A program made the translations under genes and the position numbers. Below, piece after piece: positions 10,861-21,340 of a DNA stretch of 64,000 nucleotides. This DNA is from Adiantum capillus-veneris (Eukaryota > Streptophyta > Polypodiopsida > Polypodiales > Pteridaceae). The notes beneath the pieces are model-generated. The model had not been told where the DNA came from. It did no database searches and worked only from the letters and a program-made list of their open reading frames with translations. How positions within the stretch are numbered: the stretch's first letter is position 1; each line of letters starts with the position of its first letter. The DNA lies in NCBI GenBank assembly GCA_014529385.2, contig CM043943.1, forward strand, positions 105,124,355 through 105,188,354. The letters run 5' to 3'.

Positions 10861-11664
10861 CGTACCTTACTAATCCACTAGAGTTTTTTCTCTCTTAGTG
10901 GTTTGTGGTCGTCTCCTCTGTAAGAGAAGTGGCAGCACTTCGTGAGCACTATTTAAAGTGTGAGCATGGATACTCTATTGATAGCAGAAAAGAAAAAGTC
11001 CAAAATTTATTTTCCCAAAAAAAATAAAGTTTTTTAATTTATATATATATATATCCAAAAATCATACCCGTGTTTTTGGTACCCTTGTGGTACCCATCAG
11101 ATTGACCAATTTGTCATTATTATCAAAAGATAAGGTCACACAGCCCCCCCCTCATTAAGATTAGTCAAGACTAACCTCTCCTTTTCATGTGACAGTGTGT
11201 CCCACTTTGTCCCCTCCTATGTGAGTCCAGGTGAGTCCATGTGCCTTCATTTGTCATCCCTGTGTATTCTTTTGTCTTTATAATTATTTTATTTATTTCC
11301 TTAATGATAATTTACTTTACATTTTTAAGTTAAACTTTACAGTTTTATATTAACTTTACAGTAGTAAAAGAAAATTCTACAATCAGTAACTAAGTCTTAC
11401 AATAAGTTAATTAGTGATTCATATAGCTAAACATGTCAAAATTTTGTAGCGTAAATTTTAAATTCTAGGTTTTCTCAGCCTACAATTCATAATTTGAACT
11501 CGAATATCTTAAATAATGAGTGATGGTTAAAAAAAATTCAAATGCGTAACAGAACTTGTGTAAAATTCTGAAGTAGAGACCTTACATGGTTAGAGACCTT
11601 CAGTTGAAGAGCTTAACAGATCTATGTCAAGGTTGGGACAAAAACTTGCTAAAAAATAGCGAGA
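10861..11664. other. Noncoding AT-rich stretch
   Basis: No open frame or domain can be supported. There is a short TA run near 11040-11054 and a C-run near 11143-11150. The stretch probably includes the degraded left part of the gypsy element that follows, but no LTR boundary could be placed. Confidence 0.4.
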
Positions 11665-11686
11665 GTAAATAATCATGATTATTTAC
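11665..11686. repeat. 22-bp perfect palindrome, copy 1
   Basis: Two 10-bp arms, GTAAATAATC and its exact reverse complement, flank a central AT. It lies in the probable leader about 640 bp before the first ORF. Related copies lie at 11947, 16075 and 16371. It could form a cruciform or RNA hairpin, or bind a dimeric protein. Confidence 0.9.
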
Positions 11687-11946
11687 ATCTGCTTCAAAAA
11701 TTGACAATCTTGTATATTTGAGTATACCACAAGGTCAAGCATATCAAGTAGACCACCCAAATCAATTTTGGTGAAATTTGGATCTCAAAAGTGAGACTTA
11801 AGCCAGATTCTTGAAATCAGAGTCTGTAGACACGAACGATTGATAAACTTGAACAAATTTTGTCCAAACTTAGTGAAACTTGTTTTAGGGACCTTAACAG
11901 ATTGTACTTGGCAAATCAAGCCAAATAGTGGAAAAATTTGACAAAA

Positions 11947-11968
11947 GTAAATAATCATGATTGTTTAT
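11947..11968. repeat. 22-bp palindrome, copy 2 (imperfect)
   Basis: The left arm and the centre are identical to copy 1; the right arm has two changed bases. It lies 282 bp after copy 1. Confidence 0.75.
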
Positions 11969-12324
11969 TACTGCTACATAGAGCCACCCATTTTGACTTT
12001 TGAACTTAAACAATGTTATACCAACATAATACCAAGCCACCGGGAAATTTTGGGTTCAATCGGATCCAAATTGGTACATGTTCACTCAGTTTTCGAGTTG
12101 CAGATTAGTCCTTTGATTTTTGCCAAAGTGGAGTTTGAAAATTGCAATTGTTGACTCAATTAGCTCAATTTGCAGTGATACACATAGACCAATCATAATT
12201 GCTAGCAAAAATTATATTGTCTTTGTGAAAGAATAGCTAACTTGATCAAATTTGTACAGGAATCAGGTTGCAAACAAGGAATCAGTAGCTTGACAGAAGT
12301 TGCAATCCAGTCAAGTGGAAGATA

Positions 12325-13050
12325 TTGAGAACAAGTCAATCCAAGGTAAGTACTCTATACAGGGCTTCACAAGTCTTTATGAACCTTAGATCTGGTCGTA
12401 TACTAGGAAATCAGGGCATACTTGGAGAAACCTCCAGTAGAGTATCCACTGAAGAAAGCGTGAATCAAGGCAATTTCTTTCACACTATCCTTGAAGAAGT
12501 CTCAGACACTTTCTCAGATTTAACATCTGAAATGTCTTCCTATTCGACTCACTCAGAAACCGAAACGACAATGCGCTACAAGCATATACTCTCATTTTAT
12601 AAAACTAATTTCCATGGAGCTCAGGGTTACCTGGATCCTAACGAGGAGTATGCTATTCGCATTGGTGACCATGGTATTGAGTTCGAAGAGGAAATCAAGG
12701 CAAACAAACAAGAAAAAACGTACATGGATAGAAACGAAACTCGATATTTACAAGTCGAAGACCTTCGTGTGATAGACAAATGGGGTTTAGAAGTAAACAC
12801 CATAATTCCATATATGGCTGCAAAAGAAGGACCACCAACTTTAGAATTTGAGGGATATGATCAAGTTGATTTAAAGCCTTTGAGATGGTTTAGCACTGAT
12901 AATCCTAGGATCGGAGTCTATTATTGGGAGAATAAAAATGTAAAAGATCTTCTGTGGACTTCGCATGCCAAATCAGGACAACTAACACTCATGAAGATCA
13001 TCTATATCTTCAAGATCAAGGATAAGGGATCATATACCCATGAGAGATGA
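12325..13050 (+). CDS. Upstream ORF of the gypsy element (Gag/pre-RT region)
   Basis: A 241-aa frame precedes RT. I see no zinc knuckle or protease motif. The N-terminal third is Ser/Thr/Glu-rich. The last third (RWFSTDNPRIGVYYWENKNV) resembles the acidic linker found before RT in plant gypsy polyproteins. It ends about ten bases after the start of the next open stretch (13040), in another frame, so a frameshift probably separates it from the RT. Protease and most of Gag are not recognisable and may be deleted. Function is inferred only from position. Confidence 0.4.
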   Translation: MRTSQSKVSTLYRASQVFMNLRSGRILGNQGILGETSSRVSTEESVNQGNFFHTILEEVSDTFSDLTSEMSSYSTHSETETTMRYKHILSFYKTNFHGAQGYLDPNEEYAIRIGDHGIEFEEEIKANKQEKTYMDRNETRYLQVEDLRVIDKWGLEVNTIIPYMAAKEGPPTLEFEGYDQVDLKPLRWFSTDNPRIGVYYWENKNVKDLLWTSHAKSGQLTLMKIIYIFKIKDKGSYTHER

Positions 13051-13551
13051 TGTGAAACCAAGTAGACAAAGGCTATACACATGTAATGAAACATTTGCCA
13101 GAAAGATCAAACAAGAGATTGAAAAACTCAAGGAAGTCGAATTCATTTATGAAATTGAACACACAGATTGGATGTCTCCAATTGTGGTATACCCAAGAAG
13201 AATGAAAAATTACGAGTGTGTGTCAACCTCAAGAAAGTGAATGCAGCTACCATTAGAGACAACTTTCCTCTTCCAATTACTGAGCATGTGTTAGAACAAG
13301 TTGCAAGAAAAGAATCTTATAGATTCTTAGATGGATTTTCAAAATACAATCAACTTTTGGTTGACCCAAAAGATCAACATAAAACTGCTTTTGCAACGAA
13401 ATGGGGTATTTTTGCCTATCGGGTTATGCCTTTTGGGTTAACTAATGCTCCTGCCACCTTCCAAAGATTGATGAGCCATGCTTTTAAAGAATATCTTTCA
13501 AAATTCTTGGAAGTATATATGGATGATCTATGCGTACATTCATCATTCTGA
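13040..13551 (+). pseudogene. Ty3/gypsy reverse transcriptase
   Basis: The RT starts at MRDDVKPSRQRLY and shows KIKQEIEKLKEVEFI and SPIVV in one frame. After a small indel near 13180-13235 the next frame gives LRVCVNLKKVNAATIRDNFPL, FLDGFSKYNQ, then FAYRVMPFGLTNAPATFQRL and the catalytic YMDD at 13516-13527. A TGA at 13549-13551 ends the frame where the family normally reads through. The enzyme would make element cDNA. The frameshift and stop make it inactive. Confidence 0.85.
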
Positions 13552-14403
13552 GTTGATCATTTTGAACATCTCAAAAAGCTATTGGAAAAATGTAGACTTT
13601 ATATAATTTGCTTAAATCCTAAAAAGTGCACATTCATGGATAGACAAGGAAAAATTCTTGGATACATAGTGTCTCAAAATGGCATAGCTATTGATATGGA
13701 TAAAATTCATGTTATTGATGATTTGCCTAGACCAACAATAGTTAAGGGGGTTCAAGCCTTCATGGGGCATTGTGGATATTACAGACGGTTCATTTACATG
13801 TACGCTATAATTGCAAAACCCATGTATAGCTTGATTACACACTTTGAATGGACTGAAGCATGTGAAGAATCCTTCATGAAGCTTAAGCAAGCTCTCATTT
13901 CAGCTCCAATATTGAAAGCACCAGATTGGAATAAGATATTCCACATACATGTAGATGCTTCCAATTTTGCCATAGGGTGTATACTAGCTCAACTAGGAGA
14001 CGGAAGAATCAATTTTCCTATTTCTTATGCTAGCCGATAGTTGAACATGGCAAAAAAGAATTACACCACCACCAAAAGGGAAGGATTAGGAATGATCTAT
14101 GCCATAAAAAATTATAGACATTATCTATTAGCAAACAAATTTGTGCTCTTTGTGGACCACCAAGCCTTATTGTACTTGGTCAACAAGCCATGCAGCATAG
14201 GAAGAATAGTGAGATGGTTCATCATTCTTCTAGAATTTGATTTTACTGTAGTTGTAAAAAAGGGCACTACACATCAAAGAGCAAATCATTTGTCTAGGAT
14301 TGTTTCAGAGGAACCACCTAAAGGAGTAGACGATGATCTACCAGATGCGTATCTGTTCTCAGTGGAAATGATACCTCGATGGTTGAAAATATGGTATCAT
14401 TGA
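13552..14403 (+). pseudogene. Ty3/gypsy RT thumb and RNase H
   Basis: Two open stretches in the same frame, split by TAG at 14038-14040, cover the RT thumb (NPKKCTFMDRQGKILGYIVS, QAFMGHCGYYRRFI) and RNase H. RNase H residues seen are D in HVDASNFAIG, E in TTTKREGLGMIYA and D in FVDHQALLYL. The last conserved Asp of ADHLSR is replaced (ANHLSR). The stop lies exactly where ASRQLN is expected, so it looks like a Gln-to-stop change. Confidence 0.85.
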
Positions 14404-14792
14404 TAACTGTAGCTCAAGTGGATTCGCAAATACCACTTTCTATTACAATCGGATTAATTGAGCAATCGGCTATGTATCAATTACTAGCTGGTAGGCTATA
14501 CAAAAGAAACCGAGATGCAATATTGCTCTTATGCATTAATCTTGAAGAGAAAGACCAATACTTAAGTCAAGCACATATTACCATAGTAGGACTTCACTTT
14601 GCGAAAGACCAAACTATGCAAAGGATCTTGAGACTTGGAGTATTTTGGCCAACTATGAGGAGTGATGTTTGCTCTTTTGTAAAGGATTGTCCTCAATGTC
14701 AAAAACAAACACCCATACCGCATGTAACATTGTTTCAAATGTTGCATGTTCCTAAGTGGAGTAACTATCCAGTCACTTACTTATCGAGCTGA
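14379..14792 (+). pseudogene. First integrase N-terminal zinc module
   Basis: This frame carries an HHCC zinc-binding module: LYKRNRDAILLLCI, H in SQAHITIVGLH, H in LHFAKDQTMQRIL, WPTMRSDV, and CPQCQ. It would help integrase bind DNA ends and multimerise. It is followed, after about 50 residues, by a second module of the same kind rather than by the catalytic core. The stop at 14790-14792 lies between them. Confidence 0.75.
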
Positions 14793-15081
14793 ACATTTCC
14801 TGAGGATATGAGTAAACGCCATCAAAGAGCAATTGAAGCTGAAGCAATAGACTATGCTCTTATTGGAAACTGATTGTATCGGAGAGTTAAGGATCAATAT
14901 TTTCGTCTTTGTGCAAATGAAGACGAATATATTCCGATTATAGAACAAGCACATGCTGGATTAGCTGGAGGTCACTTTTCTAGTGAGACCACCGCAAGAG
15001 CAATCTTAATGGCGGGCATATAGTGGCCAACAATTTTTGTAGATTCCAAAGAGTAGATGTGATGCTTATCAACAAGCAAAA
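14793..15081 (+). pseudogene. Second integrase N-terminal zinc module
   Basis: Reading on in the same frame through several stops gives FPEDMSKRHQRAIEAE, LYRRVKDQYFRLC, then H and H in EQAHAGLAGGHFSSET, ILMAGI and a stop in place of the Trp of WPT. A frameshift leads to RCDAYQQAK, where the second Cys of the expected CDxCQ is Tyr. This is an independent HHCC module immediately before the catalytic core, which is its normal position. The first module is therefore the extra one. Confidence 0.7.
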
Positions 15082-15907
15082 ATGCCAACACGTGTAGATA
15101 GCATGCCCTTAAGACCAATGATGGGAGCTAGAGCTTTCACAAAATGGAGTATAGATTTTGTTGGGCCAATACAGCCACCTGCTTATAGAACCCAGGCTCA
15201 ATATATTATTGTAGCTACGGACTATTTGACTAAGTGGGCCGAGGCTAAAGCAACTCAAAAGAATGATGCCATAACCATTGCTTCATTCTTATATGAGTAT
15301 GTATTCACAAGATATGGACTGCCAATAGAAATTGTCAGTGATAGGGGAACACATTTCCTCAATGAGGTAATCAAGTATCTGCTTAATGAATTTATGGTCA
15401 TCCATAACAAATCAGCTCCCTATCACCCACAAGAAAATGGACGACAAGTTGAGCATACGAATAAGATTCTTAGCTCGTATTGACTAAAGTGATTAGTTCA
15501 AGAAGGACAGACTGGGAAATGAATCTCCATGCATCTCTATGTTCTTATCGAGTTTCATTCAAAACAGCTTTAAATGCTACACCCTTTAACCTTGTTTATG
15601 GTCTTGATGCCATACTGCAAGTAGAATTTCTATTGCCGACACTAAGGGTAGCTAAGAATCTTGAGTGTACTGGACCAAATTTTCAGAAAGACTTGAAGAT
15701 TTAGAAAAGCTAGATGAGCAAAGGCTAATTGTTGTAGCTCAAATCTATGCACAAAAGCGGAAACAAAAACAGTTTTTTGATTCCCATCTAATTACAAAAA
15801 TCTTCAAAAAAGGGGACTTAGTTTTAGTCTATTCCCTTAAGCAACACATTCCCACGTTTAATTTGCCGCTAACCAATGAATTGCTAGAAAGAATACATGC
15901 AGCCTAG
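15082..15907 (+). pseudogene. Integrase catalytic core and C-terminal region
   Basis: The rve core is clear: KWSIDFVGPI (first D), VATDYLTKWAEA, VSDRGTHFLNEV (second D), then HPQENG and VEHTNKIL with the catalytic E. One extra codon sits between ENG and the QVE-like segment. A TGA at 15481-15483 interrupts the core after the third motif. The region to 15907 continues as the DWEMNLHASLCSYR, TPFNLVYGLDA and KIFKKGDLVLVY segments typical of the C-terminal part. No chromodomain is seen. Integrase would join cDNA ends to host DNA. Confidence 0.85.
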
Positions 15908-16074
15908 CAAAGGAAGATAAAACGACAACAGGAGGAAGCTCGGCTTCGGGTACTCAAAAGGAAAGCTGCTCTCAACCCACATTTTTTGATCCAAATCACC
16001 TCATATCACATACACGGGGTCTATACCATGCCTAGAACCAAGTTGTACCAAAAAATGTTCATTTTGATGAAAAA

Positions 16075-16096
16075 GTTAATAATCGCGATTATTTAC
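16075..16096. repeat. 22-bp palindrome, copy 3 (one mismatch)
   Basis: Same arms as copy 1 but with a central GC and one changed base in the left arm. It lies in the spacer after integrase. Confidence 0.75.
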
Positions 16097-16370
16097 TTTT
16101 TAGCCAAGATGGGGAAAATTTGCAACTTTGCCATCATAGATCCAGAGTACGTGTTGTTATAAGCCCACAAGCCAAGTTTGAACAAATTTGGAGCTCAAAA
16201 TCTCAAAATTCCTTTACAAGTACTGTTTCAAAGATCAAAAGCCTAAATCTAGCACCATTTTCACCCTATGCACCGAAATGAGCCCATATTTCACTTAGAG
16301 TATGTATTTGGTATATACTTTAAGCCTATAATGTCAAATTTGCAAAATGTTGAAAAATTTACCCAGAGAA

Positions 16371-16392
16371 GTAAATAATCGCGATTATTTAC
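16371..16392. repeat. 22-bp perfect palindrome, copy 4
   Basis: Perfect 10-bp arms around a central GC. The flanking AA and TT extend the symmetry to 26 bp (16369-16394). It lies 296 bp after copy 3, close to the 282-bp spacing of copies 1 and 2. Confidence 0.9.
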
Positions 16393-16679
16393 TTTTGTTG
16401 CAATTTTTTGTTTTGACTTTATAGTTTTGATCTTTACATGTTTTTATGCATCTATGCATGTTCAAAAATTGATTTGAAACAAATTGGAGGCAATTTGTTA
16501 GCATTTCAGACTGAAGGTCATTTTAGAGAAGAATCTGCCAAATTTGCTAATTTTGACACTCTATTCACTTAACAAGAGCCATGTAATCCGCAGAGAGAGC
16601 CAAGAAGAAGCTCTCGCAAAAGGAGAAGCTGCAAAAGCTGCCACTATACCAACTGGACCCCAGTTCAACAAAACTGCTA

Positions 16680-18556
16680 AAGTGACCTATTTGTCAAGAA
16701 AATAGTTGGAAGAGCATAACACCACAGTGTTCACAGGTAGATTCAAGAGCGAAGAAGGACATCAGGTAGAACTACAACTTCTACCAAAATAAGTATATGA
16801 TGTTGCAGCAAAGCGTGAGACCAAAGAATCCAACAGAAGGCTTGGACTCAGAGAGTCTTATGAACAAGAGCCATGTGGAGTGGACTTCCAAAAAGCTTAT
16901 GAGCTCTTGTCCACGATCAAAGAAGATGGAACCACTCAAATCTCTAACCAGCAAGGGAACAAAGTCGAAGTGGTGATTACCAAAGACATAGTGGCAGAAG
17001 CTCTCAAACTACCAACAGAGGATCAAACTTGTCCACGATCAAAGAAGATGGAACCGCTCAAATCTCTGACCAGCAAGGGAACAAAGTCGAAGTGGTGATT
17101 ACCAAAGACATAGTGGCAGAAGCTCTCAAACTGCCAACAGAGGGAATGACAATGAGGACAAAAGATAGAAAGACGGCAGAAACTTTCACCAAGAAAATCG
17201 CCGCTGCCACATTTGCCGAACTCATCCAAAAACAAGTGGAAGAGCTCGCAAGATTGTACCACCAGCACTTCCACTTCCTTGCCAAGAGACCGCCAAGGTA
17301 TTTGACACCCAATCATGCGGTTTCCACAACCTTTACACAAGTTCTCAAATCAACAACCAGGCAACCAATTAACCATGCACAGTATGTGTTGTCCACACTG
17401 AAAGGGACAAAGAAAGAGGGAAAAATGACATATCTGGGAGCACCAGAAGTCCTAACCAGAATTTCCTACCATGCTATCAGCATGACCGACACCTTGCTGC
17501 CTGCCCCAGATCAGAACACTTGGATAGTGTCAGCACAACCTTCCCCGCGAGCTACAAGATTGACCAAGAGAACATACAAGTCAAATGAAGATTCTGTTGA
17601 GAGCTCGCCAGAACATCAGCTCAGATAATGAGGAAAAAAGAGCGTGAAGGAAGGAGATGAAAATAAAATCCATGGCAGCACATCAGGAGAAGCCACAACA
17701 GAAACAAGCCAGTTTTGAAAGAGAAAAGAAGTCCTATGAATGCAACCGCCAAGCACAAGGCAAGTACCCGGCAAAATGGGTACCAATTGAATTGAAAGGC
17801 CCAAGAACAAAGCACAAAGTTTGATCAAACAAGAGAACAAGAGTCCGAAGAAACACCTTCTACCTCTACACAGCAAGAAAAGGCCAAGGCATCCACGGAG
17901 CCTCAGGATGATAAAGTGAAAGAAGACCAACCAGCCTCAAGGGCAAGAACAACCAGTTGCCATGACGCAGCCGAAAGAGACACAAGAGGCTGCAGAAACA
18001 TCTAGGCAGATAGCATGAAATGAAGATTGGCAATCTAACGATGAGGTAATCCTGCAAGTCAACGAGTATGTCAAGCAACTGCAGGACATGACGGAAAGAC
18101 TCTGAATAGCAGCACTTAGCCGCAACACAAAGGCTAAAGAATTAGATATGGTGATTGACGCACTCCAAGGGGAGTTAGATGACAGATTAAATGTCATCAC
18201 CGATCTACAAAATCAATTGCAGGAAATGAAAGCTGAAGCTGAGCAACATTAGCTAGCTAGGGATAAATAGCAAAAGAAAATGAGGAGCTCGGTGACCTAC
18301 TTACAAAGTTGTCAGATGCTTGCAAAGCAAATTCTACACAGGGTTCTTCACTTGGCAAACAAAGATATATGGGCCAGTGATCAGCAACCTGACATCGAGA
18401 TTTGCAGGCTACTCAGCAGTGGAACTTAAAAACAGAGTAACAATGCAGTTTTTGCAGGTGCCAGATAAAGAGAGGAAGATCAGATACAAAAAGGCCCTAA
18501 ATGCGCTTAAAGACCACCTCGCCGGCCGTCAACCCGAAGACTACTTCATCCCATAA
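16680..18556 (+). pseudogene. Extra ORF downstream of integrase, unknown function
   Basis: Joined across stops and shifts, this plus-strand region encodes an unfamiliar protein of roughly 600 residues. The N-terminal part reads TVFTGRFKSEEGHQVELQLL, then DFQKAYELLSTIKEDG, KVEVVITKDIVAEALKLPTE and ATFAELIQKQVEELARLYHQ. The open part at 17029-17628 is 199 aa. A Lys/Gln-rich middle is followed by a predicted coiled coil (VNEYVKQLQDMTERL, VIDALQGELDDRLNVITDLQ). The end (18320-18556) is VISNLTSRFAGYSAVELKNR and a Lys-rich tail. I recognise no domain. A purine tract and LTR follow directly, so it belongs to the gypsy element. Confidence 0.55.
16906..17149 (+). repeat. Tandem duplication of 122 bp inside the extra ORF
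   Basis: The unit beginning CTTGTCCACGATCAAAG at 16906 starts again at 17028. The copies differ at only a few positions (for example ACCACTC versus ACCGCTC). The period of 122 is not divisible by three, so it shifts the frame. Confidence 0.85.
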
Positions 18557-18595
18557 AGCTGTGTCAAGGGACGACACAGGCGAGGAGGGAGAGAA

Positions 18596-19048
18596 TGTTA
18601 GCAGCAAGATAACTCGAATACCATTTTTCGGAGCTCTTATTGTAAAACTACTTATTATTTTGATAAATCGAGAATACTTTTACGAATACACTTTGTATTA
18701 GATGAGTTGGGACTACAAGCTTCTAGATTGTATTAACCTATCAGTACCCATCTTTAATTAGAGCTCCCAGATTATTAGTTTTGACCACCAAAAACCTTGG
18801 CTAAGGTATAAAAGCCAATTTTTATAAGTTATTATTAGGTTTTGGATAATGAAATACACATCGTGAGCTAACGATGCTCGTTTCTCTCCTTCTCGCGCTT
18901 CCTATCCCTCCCCAATTGTCACATTGCAATCGCGTTTTTTGCATCGCAATCGCAGATAAGAGCTCTACGCATTGACGTAAACATTTCACAGTATTTTGTA
19001 GCTTTTCGCATCGCCGACCCGCAGCCTACTCGCGGCCTAATTCCATCA
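18596..19048 (+). repeat. Putative 3' LTR of the gypsy element
   Basis: A purine tract (GGCGAGGAGGGAGAGAA) ends at 18595 and TGTTAGCAGC follows. A TATA box (GGTATAAAAG) lies near 18806. The right end is placed at CCATCA (19048) as the best CA end, without a second LTR to confirm it. Confidence 0.55.
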
Positions 19049-19480
19049 TAAGTAGGAATTTACACTTCAAAATCAAAAACTAAGCATAGGCGGGGTATTG
19101 GGGCATCATTGCCAAGCATTTAGGTGCATTTTGGGTCGAAAATGGCTAGGTAAAAAATCGATTGCTATTAATAATCGAGATTTTGGTACTTGACCTAAAG
19201 TGGAATTTGAGATCATAAGCATGTGCTTAGGTCTTATATACATGTCCTAGAAGTTTCATTACGTTTGGATGTCATTTGATGCTGTAACGGATGTGATTTG
19301 TTTGTCGATGAGCAATTGGCTTTTGGTGATTTCAGACACGTGAGTGTAGCTTGAGTTAGATGTGAGTTGTTTGTTGTTTTCCGAGAGATTGACAACCTCT
19401 TGTAGCCTCTATGCACTAGTCGAGTTAGCTTCGTCCCATGGATTGACAATTTAAGCATGGTTCTCGCTAAGTCTGCAATA
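19049..19480. other. Noncoding DNA with a weak palindrome relative
   Basis: Near 19165-19190 the words TTAATAATCG and GATTTT resemble half of the 22-bp palindrome. No coding domain is seen. Confidence 0.35.
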
Positions 19481-20330
19481 AGATAGGAGTGAGGCTAGAC
19501 ACCCGTCCCACACAATGTCTGGTTAATCTTCATTTTAGCCTAAGCTTGTAATAGATGCTCTAAAGGTTATAGAATTTGTCCACTAAGAAACCTCCCGATG
19601 ATACTTTGGATGACACCGTTCCTTCCACCCGTTCCTTGTTTTCCCATTCATGTTTTAGCTACTCCTTGGCTTGTTGCAGCTCGATTTCTAAGGCAATTTT
19701 CTCTTTGAGACTTTTTGCTTTGATTTTTTCCTTTTAGCCATCCAAGATTTTCTCTAAGTCCTTACCTCAAATTTTGTTTGAACTAACAATTTTTGTTTCT
19801 GGATTGGTGTGTTCTTTGCAACTTCTTAAGCTTGAGCTCTAGTCACCACATTGATTGAAATCTCTGGCTTGGTTTCAAATCCACTTGATCACAGCACAAT
19901 CCCAATGATGTTCATTGTTGCTTTTCCTTTGTTGTCAAGATTTTGGGATAGTTTGGAAGAACATGATCTATACCACAACCATCACAAAATCCAAAAATCT
20001 TCTTGCATTCACCCTTGTGTGGACAACGCTTGCCCAATGATCACCTTCACATCCATAGCAATTCCAGTTGGGATGCCTGTTGATCCCCCATTGGCTATCC
20101 TAACCTGGGAGGATAACTCTAGGTTCATAATTCTAATTTGCTATTAACATGAGTGTGTTTTTGTCCATCATATAATGATTCTTCGTCGATTGACCAACAT
20201 ATGATGGCTCTGTCCATACTTACCCATGAAAGATGGCCTTCCTCAACATATGAAATATTCCCAGGCTCTCTCTTGTAAATCTTGCTTGGTTCTTTGTAAT
20301 ATGAATTTGATGGCAACATTTCTTGGTTTG
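19480..20330 (-). pseudogene. Retrotransposon Gag fragment with double zinc knuckle
   Basis: Read on the minus strand around 20070-19945, two frames together give CYGCEGDHWA, then KGECKKIFGFCDGCGIDHVL: two cysteine/histidine knuckles in series, typical of some gypsy Gag proteins. Towards 19480 the same strand carries charged helical text. Frameshifts and stops are frequent and there is no long open frame. The element type cannot be fixed from this fragment. Confidence 0.45.
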
Positions 20331-20609
20331 CAAGTGTTTCTACATGTTGCTTATATCTAACAATTGCTCGTTTCTATTGAGGTAAAGGATGGTGTTGGCC
20401 CAACATTAGTTGAGGCTTGTCTCCCCCTTGGACTGTGTTATTTGAACCTATTTGGTATCTCTATGGTTGTGTCAAAGGTTGCATCCCCGGCGGTCCGTAC
20501 GGCCTTTTCCTTACGTAATTCCTATTTTAGAAACACTCCTTCGTTGGTATGCATCTTGTGTTACCTCTCCATAAACCTTACAGTCATCAATTGGATACAA
20601 TGCTTCTCT

Positions 20610-21340
20610 AGTGACTTGCTCAAATGTGGTGCAAGCCTTCAAGTGCAAGTCCTTTTTTAGATTCTTATTCCTCAAGCCCTCTATGATAGTGTTTGATCAA
20701 GAGAGAATTAAGTGGTTTTCTAATCAAACTGAGCTAAAAGGCCACAAGGCTAGATGGGACAAAATCCTTCAAGAGTTTGAGTATCAATTTAGGTATCAAA
20801 AAGGGAAATACAATAGTAGATTCCCTTGGTAGAATGCTTGTGATTAATGAGTTGAGTTTTACTCATGTTGCAAGTGATTTACTTGAATCAATCAAAAGAA
20901 AATGTTAGGATGATCTTGTATATTACAAGATATTTATAAAAAGGGATCCAAATGAAGACATTTCCAATGATATTGAGGCATCTATGGATACACAAGATGG
21001 ATTCAATTGGAAAAATTTCCCCACAGATAATGTTTATCTACTCTTCAAGGGTAGGGTATGTGTTCCAAGGGATCAAGAATTGAGGCACCATATACTTATG
21101 GGTGGCATGATAGCCCTAGTACGGGACAACCAAGAGTTAATAAGACTTGTAGTCTTATTAAAAAATGGTTTAACTGATCAACAATGCTTAAGGATATCCT
21201 TGACTATGTTACAAAGTGTGACAAATGTCAGATCAATAAAGTCAAAAGGTTAAAAATTGAAGATCTTCTCTGCCCACTAAATATTCCTTTTGGGGAAATG
21301 GAATACTATGCAACTGGTGACATCAATCCGTTGACCCAAT
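20610..21340 (+). pseudogene. Ty3/gypsy RNase H-integrase fragment
   Basis: The stretch at 20690-20832 reads EIKWFSNQTELKGHKARWDK-like and FEYQFRYQKGKYN, the end of RNase H. After a gap, 20984-21250 gives FKGRVCVPRDQELRHHILMG, a shifted GGHDSPS-like histidine and, in a third frame, DYVTKCDKCQINKVKR: the HHCC module of integrase. The core domain is absent. It is on the opposite strand to the Gag fragment at 19480-20330, so the two do not form one simple element. Confidence 0.6.

Larger units (their letters stand above)
15908..16679 (+). other. Spacer between integrase and the extra ORF
   Basis: Besides palindrome copies 3 and 4, I see only stop-rich AT-rich DNA. Around each palindrome the text has a similar character to the leader at 11640-12200, with AAATTTGGAGCTCAAAA-like words, which suggests repeated UTR units. 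Confidence 0.45.
11640..19048 (+). mobile_element. Ty3/gypsy element with extra 3' ORF and palindromes (degenerate)
   Basis: On the plus strand, in order: a leader with two palindromes, an upstream ORF, RT, RNase H, integrase with two zinc modules, a second palindrome-bearing spacer, a downstream extra ORF (about 16680-18556), a purine tract and a 3' LTR (18596-19048). The order RT-RNase H-integrase is diagnostic of Ty3/gypsy. No 5' LTR matching the 3' LTR is visible, so the left end is uncertain. Frameshifts and stops occur in every domain, so it is an old copy. An ORF downstream of integrase is known in Tat-type elements; I cannot assign the lineage. Confidence 0.7.
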
